DNA of 10,341 nt from an uncultured Lachnospiraceae bacterium (GTDB taxonomy: Bacteria; Bacillota; Clostridia; Lachnospirales; Lachnospiraceae), in the NCBI GenBank assembly GCA_946611525.1, contig CAMODS010000031.1:1-10341 (forward strand), read 5' to 3'. Position 1 is the stretch's first letter. Each line of letters begins with the position of its first letter. The notes under the pieces were generated by a model. It worked only from the letters and a program-made list of their open reading frames with translations. It was not told the DNA's origin and did no database searches. Below are positions 8,315 through 10,341 of the stretch, one piece after another. The position numbers and the translations under genes are program-made.

Positions 8315-9979
8315 TCATTTCTCCTTTGCTGCCCTTATAAATTCGCGGAACAGCGGATGGGCGCGATTGGGACGGCTTTTAAACTCCGGATGGAACTGCA
8401 CTCCCACGTGGAAGCGGCATTTGGGATCCTCCACAACCTCCACAATGTTCTTATCCGGGGATGTTCCGCTGATCAAAAGCCCCGCTTCTGTCATCTTTTC
8501 CCGGTATTCGTTGTTGAACTCAAAGCGGTGGCGGTGTCTCTCGGATATGATCCGCTCACCTTCATCAGTGATGTGTCCTGCGTTTATGCTCTCCCGCATG
8601 GACTCCTCCTCGGAAAAATAGGCCTTATCAAGAATGGTATCCGGGACCACCTTGCATGGATATGCGCCAAGCCTCATGGTGCCGCCCTTTTTCTCCACCG
8701 ATCTCTGATCCTCCATCAGATCGATCACCAGATGCTCGCCCCTGGGATCAAACTCCCTGCTGTTGGCGTCGGCTATCCCAAGCACATTCCTTGCGTATTC
8801 TATGACCGCCACCTGCATTCCCAGACAGATCCCCAGGTAGGGGATGTCATGCTCCCTGGCATATCTGCAGGCGATTATCTTGCCTAAAATGCCCCTGTCG
8901 CCAAAGCCGCCGGGCACCAGTATGCCGTCTGCGCTCTTTAAGATTTCTGCAACATTCTCATCATTTATGGTCTCGGAGTCTACCCACATGATATCCACAT
9001 GGGCATCGCTCTCGTAACCGCCGTGGTAGAGCGCTTCCCTGACTGACAGATATGCGTCATGTAAAGCCACATACTTTCCGACTATGGCGATGGTCACCCT
9101 GTGGGACAGGCCGTTTATGCGATCGATAAGGCCCTGCCAGCGCGTCATATCCGGCTTTGCCGACCAGATCCCGAGCTCCCGGCACACCACCTCATCCAGT
9201 CCGTGTGCATGCAGCATCAGGGGGGCTTCATAAAGTGTGCTTACCGTATCATTTTCTATGACGCAGTCCTTTTTAACGTTACAAAACAGAGCTATCTTGT
9301 CCCTTATGCCCTGCTCCATGGGACGATCCACCCTGGGTACTATGATGTCCGGATGTATCCCCTGGGACATAAGCTCCTTTACGGAGTGCTGGGTGGGCTT
9401 TGACTTGTGCTCCTCAGAGCCAGACAGATAGGGGACCAGAGTCACATGGATAAAAAGGCAGTTTTCCTTGCCCACCTCCAGGCTCACCTGCCGGATGGCC
9501 TCCAAAAAAGGCTGGCTTTCGATGTCTCCCGTGGTGCCTCCGATCTCGGTGATCAAAATGTCGGCATCCGTGCTTTCCGCACCCATATATATAAAATGCT
9601 TGATCTCGTCTGTGATATGCGGAATGACCTGAACCGTGTCCCCCAGGTATTCCCCGGCGCGCTCACGGCTAAGTACGTTCCAATAGACCTTTCCGCTGGT
9701 GAGATTGGAGTAGCGGTTTAGGCTCTCATCAATAAAGCGCTCGTAGTGTCCCAGATCCAGATCCGTCTCCGCTCCGTCATCCGTAACAAAGACTTCGCCA
9801 TGCTGGTAGGGGCTCATGGTTCCCGGGTCCACGTTCATGTAGGGATCCAGCTTCTGGGAGGCCACCTTCAGTCCTCTCATTTTTAAAAGCCGCCCTAAGG
9901 ATGCTGCCGTAATGCCCTTTCCCAGGCCTGATACTACTCCTCCTGTAACAAAGATAAACTTGGTATTCTTTTCGCTCAT
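8315..9979 (-). CDS. pyrG: CTP synthetase (glutamine-hydrolysing)
   Basis: 554 residues; converts UTP to CTP using ATP and glutamine, in the cytoplasm. The synthetase domain (about 1-270) has the P-loop GGVVSGLGKG (13-22), the Mg/nucleotide segment from NVDPGTMSPYQHGE to DLGHYERF (49-82) and ITEIGGTTGDIES (143-155). The glutaminase domain (about 295-550) has the oxyanion GGFGDRG (357-363), nucleophile C385 in YLGICLGMQ, and H530/E532 in QFHPEFKSRP. Compared with B. subtilis and E. coli PyrG there are about 19-20 extra residues between LGAYPCK and ERHRHRFEFNN (within about 445-479), rich in charged residues. The start has GGGAG 7 bases upstream. It is first in an operon with gltBD and has a long leader with an attenuator-like terminator. 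Confidence 0.98.
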   Translation of the reverse strand: MSEKNTKFIFVTGGVVSGLGKGITAASLGRLLKMRGLKVASQKLDPYMNVDPGTMSPYQHGEVFVTDDGAETDLDLGHYERFIDESLNRYSNLTSGKVYWNVLSRERAGEYLGDTVQVIPHITDEIKHFIYMGAESTDADILITEIGGTTGDIESQPFLEAIRQVSLEVGKENCLFIHVTLVPYLSGSEEHKSKPTQHSVKELMSQGIHPDIIVPRVDRPMEQGIRDKIALFCNVKKDCVIENDTVSTLYEAPLMLHAHGLDEVVCRELGIWSAKPDMTRWQGLIDRINGLSHRVTIAIVGKYVALHDAYLSVREALYHGGYESDAHVDIMWVDSETINDENVAEILKSADGILVPGGFGDRGILGKIIACRYAREHDIPYLGICLGMQVAVIEYARNVLGIADANSREFDPRGEHLVIDLMEDQRSVEKKGGTMRLGAYPCKVVPDTILDKAYFSEEESMRESINAGHITDEGERIISERHRHRFEFNNEYREKMTEAGLLISGTSPDKNIVEVVEDPKCRFHVGVQFHPEFKSRPNRAHPLFREFIRAAKEK

Positions 9980-9984
9980 GTTTT

Positions 9985-10002
9985 CACTCCCTTCCCCGAG
10001 TG
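9985..10002 (-). promoter_or_regulatory. Hairpin overlapping the pyrG ribosome binding site
   Basis: CACTC (9998-10002) can pair with GAGTG (9985-9989) across an 8-base purine-rich loop. The 3' arm includes the end of the pyrG Shine-Dalgarno sequence GGGAG (9987-9991), 7 bases upstream of the ATG. A 5-bp stem could partly hide the ribosome binding site. It is short, so a role in translation control is only a possibility. Confidence 0.35.
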
Positions 10003-10013
10003 CAATTGAGTTG

Positions 10014-10029
10014 GAGGGTGGTTTCCCTC
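10014..10029 (-). repeat. GC-rich leader hairpin downstream of the pyrG terminator
   Basis: GAGGG-AAACCA-CCCTC on the minus strand gives a perfect 5-bp stem with a six-base loop. It lies between the leader terminator and the pyrG ribosome binding site. The loop has A at position 1 but C at position 4, so it does not fit the ANTAR loop rule. There is no T-tract, so it is not a terminator. It may stabilise the read-through transcript or have no role. Confidence 0.4.
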
Positions 10030-10039
10030 GTTTTCAGAC

Positions 10040-10078
10040 AAAAAAAGGGCGACTTCCAGAATAAATCCGGAAATCGCC
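10040..10078 (-). terminator. Strong intrinsic terminator in the pyrG leader (probable attenuator)
   Basis: Arms at 10066-10078 and 10048-10060 form a 13-bp stem (11 Watson-Crick and 2 G-T pairs) with loop TTTAT, followed by C and seven Ts (10040-10046). It lies downstream of a near-consensus promoter and about 60 bases before the pyrG ATG, so it should terminate pyrG transcripts early unless overridden. It would also stop read-through from the upstream TrpG/PabA gene. B. subtilis pyrG likewise has a terminator near its transcript start, controlled by CTP. Confidence 0.9.
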
Positions 10079-10087
10079 TTTGATTTC
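10070..10087 (-). promoter_or_regulatory. Candidate antiterminator hairpin with an ANTAR-type hexaloop
   Basis: On the minus strand GAAATC (10082-10087), loop AAAGGC (10076-10081) and GATTTC (10070-10075) form a perfect 6-bp hairpin. Its loop is six bases with A at position 1 and G at position 4, the known signature of ANTAR target hairpins. Its 3' arm and half its loop belong to the 5' arm of the terminator, so the two structures exclude each other. No second hairpin of this type is seen just upstream, and the predicted start at about 10089-10092 leaves no room for one. Confidence 0.5.
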
Positions 10088-10096
10088 ACACCAAAA

Positions 10097-10124
10097 ATCA
10101 TAACACAAAATTTTAATCTGTCAA
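10097..10124 (-). promoter_or_regulatory. pyrG operon promoter
   Basis: On the minus strand TTGACA (10119-10124) is a perfect -35, followed by a 16-bp spacer and TATGAT (10097-10102), a 5/6 -10 with an extended TGT. The -35 begins 16 bases after the TrpG/PabA stop codon. Transcription should start around 10089-10092, giving a leader of about 110 bases that opens with GGTGTG or nearby. Confidence 0.85.
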
Positions 10125-10140
10125 GGAGTTTTCAACCCTC

Positions 10141-10341
10141 TTACCGTTTAACTGACAAAAAATTTCTTACGATCCTTTTTCCGTCAGGGGTGAGGATGGA
10201 CTCCGGATGGAACTGGACCCCGTAGGTAGGATTGTCCCTGTGCTTTACGGCCATAATCTCACCGTCTGCCGTGCGGGCAGTTACCACAAGGCACTCCGGC
10301 ATGGAGCTTTCATCCGCAGCCAGTGAGTGGTACCTGGCTAC
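10141..10341 (-). CDS. trpG/pabA: Anthranilate / aminodeoxychorismate synthase glutamine amidotransferase subunit, C-terminal part
   Basis: Partial gene: the last 66 codons and the stop are present; the rest lies beyond base 10341. The family hydrolyses glutamine to supply ammonia to the chorismate-using partner (TrpE or PabB) for tryptophan or folate synthesis. The visible part carries the family pattern ARYHSL near its start, DGEIMAVKH in the middle, and GVQFHPESILTP, which includes the catalytic His and Glu of the class I amidotransferase triad (residues 45 and 47 of the visible part). It ends shortly after the usual NFL motif, so it is not fused to TrpD. The fragment does not separate TrpG from PabA. 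It has no terminator of its own before the pyrG promoter; the leader terminator at 10040-10078 may serve it. Confidence 0.9.
   Translation of the reverse strand, partial: VARYHSLAADESSMPECLVVTARTADGEIMAVKHRDNPTYGVQFHPESILTPDGKRIVRNFLSVKR

Noticed and set aside
8210..8887. Plus-strand open frame of 225 codons
   Set aside because: It is antisense to the start of gltB and the end of pyrG, both strongly conserved; it is a shadow of their codon pattern.
10089..10092. B. subtilis-type CTP control of pyrG by repeated G addition at the transcript start
   Set aside because: That mechanism needs a GGG start; the predicted start region reads GGTGTG, with only two Gs, and the terminator arm lacks a long C/U run. 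The leader terminator is similar in position but the trigger is probably different.
10097..10140. A first (P1) ANTAR hairpin upstream of the hexaloop hairpin
   Set aside because: I scanned for six-base loops with A1 and G4. The best case (TTG-ACAGAT-TAA) has only a 3-bp stem including a G-T pair and overlaps the -35 box, so it would not be in the transcript.

Overview
This 10.3 kb window reads as a stretch of Firmicutes chromosome. The protein styles and gene order suggest Clostridia, most likely Lachnospiraceae; this is an inference by eye, not a database result. All seven recognisable genes lie on the minus strand, so transcription runs from high to low coordinates. Gaps are short (longest 161 bp) and there are no mobile elements, RNA genes or CRISPR arrays.

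Layout in transcription order: (1) the last 66 codons of a TrpG/PabA-type glutamine amidotransferase (10141-10341); (2) a regulated-looking leader (9980-10140) with a near-consensus promoter, a strong intrinsic terminator very close to the predicted transcription start, an alternative hairpin that competes with it, and two further small hairpins before the start codon; (3) pyrG (CTP synthetase), gltB and gltD (both subunits of glutamate synthase), separated by 1 and 3 bp with their ribosome binding sites inside the preceding gene, so clearly one operon; (4) a second unit with its own extended -10 promoter, encoding a divergent type I glutamine synthetase-like protein and an ANTAR-domain RNA-binding antiterminator, closed by a terminator; (5) the first 87 codons of carA (carbamoyl phosphate synthetase small subunit), again with its own promoter-like sequence and a hairpin-forming leader.

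The common theme is glutamine. PyrG, CarA, TrpG/PabA and GltB all use glutamine amide nitrogen, GltBD makes glutamate from it, and the glutamine synthetase family normally makes it. Three observations stand out and may be connected. The glutamine synthetase-like protein keeps the n1 metal ligands and the active-site arginines, but by eye has lost two of the three canonical n2 metal ligands. The ANTAR protein has a receiver-like domain whose phospho-acceptor Asp is Asn, so it is probably controlled by a ligand or partner and not by phosphorylation. The pyrG leader contains a perfect 6-bp hairpin with a six-base loop having A at position 1 and G at position 4, the loop signature of ANTAR RNA targets, overlapping the 5' arm of the terminator. 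A testable model (inference) is that the glutamine synthetase-like protein senses glutamine or nitrogen state and controls the ANTAR protein, which then controls termination in front of pyrG-gltB-gltD. The main weakness is that ANTAR targets normally contain two such hairpins, and only one is visible here.
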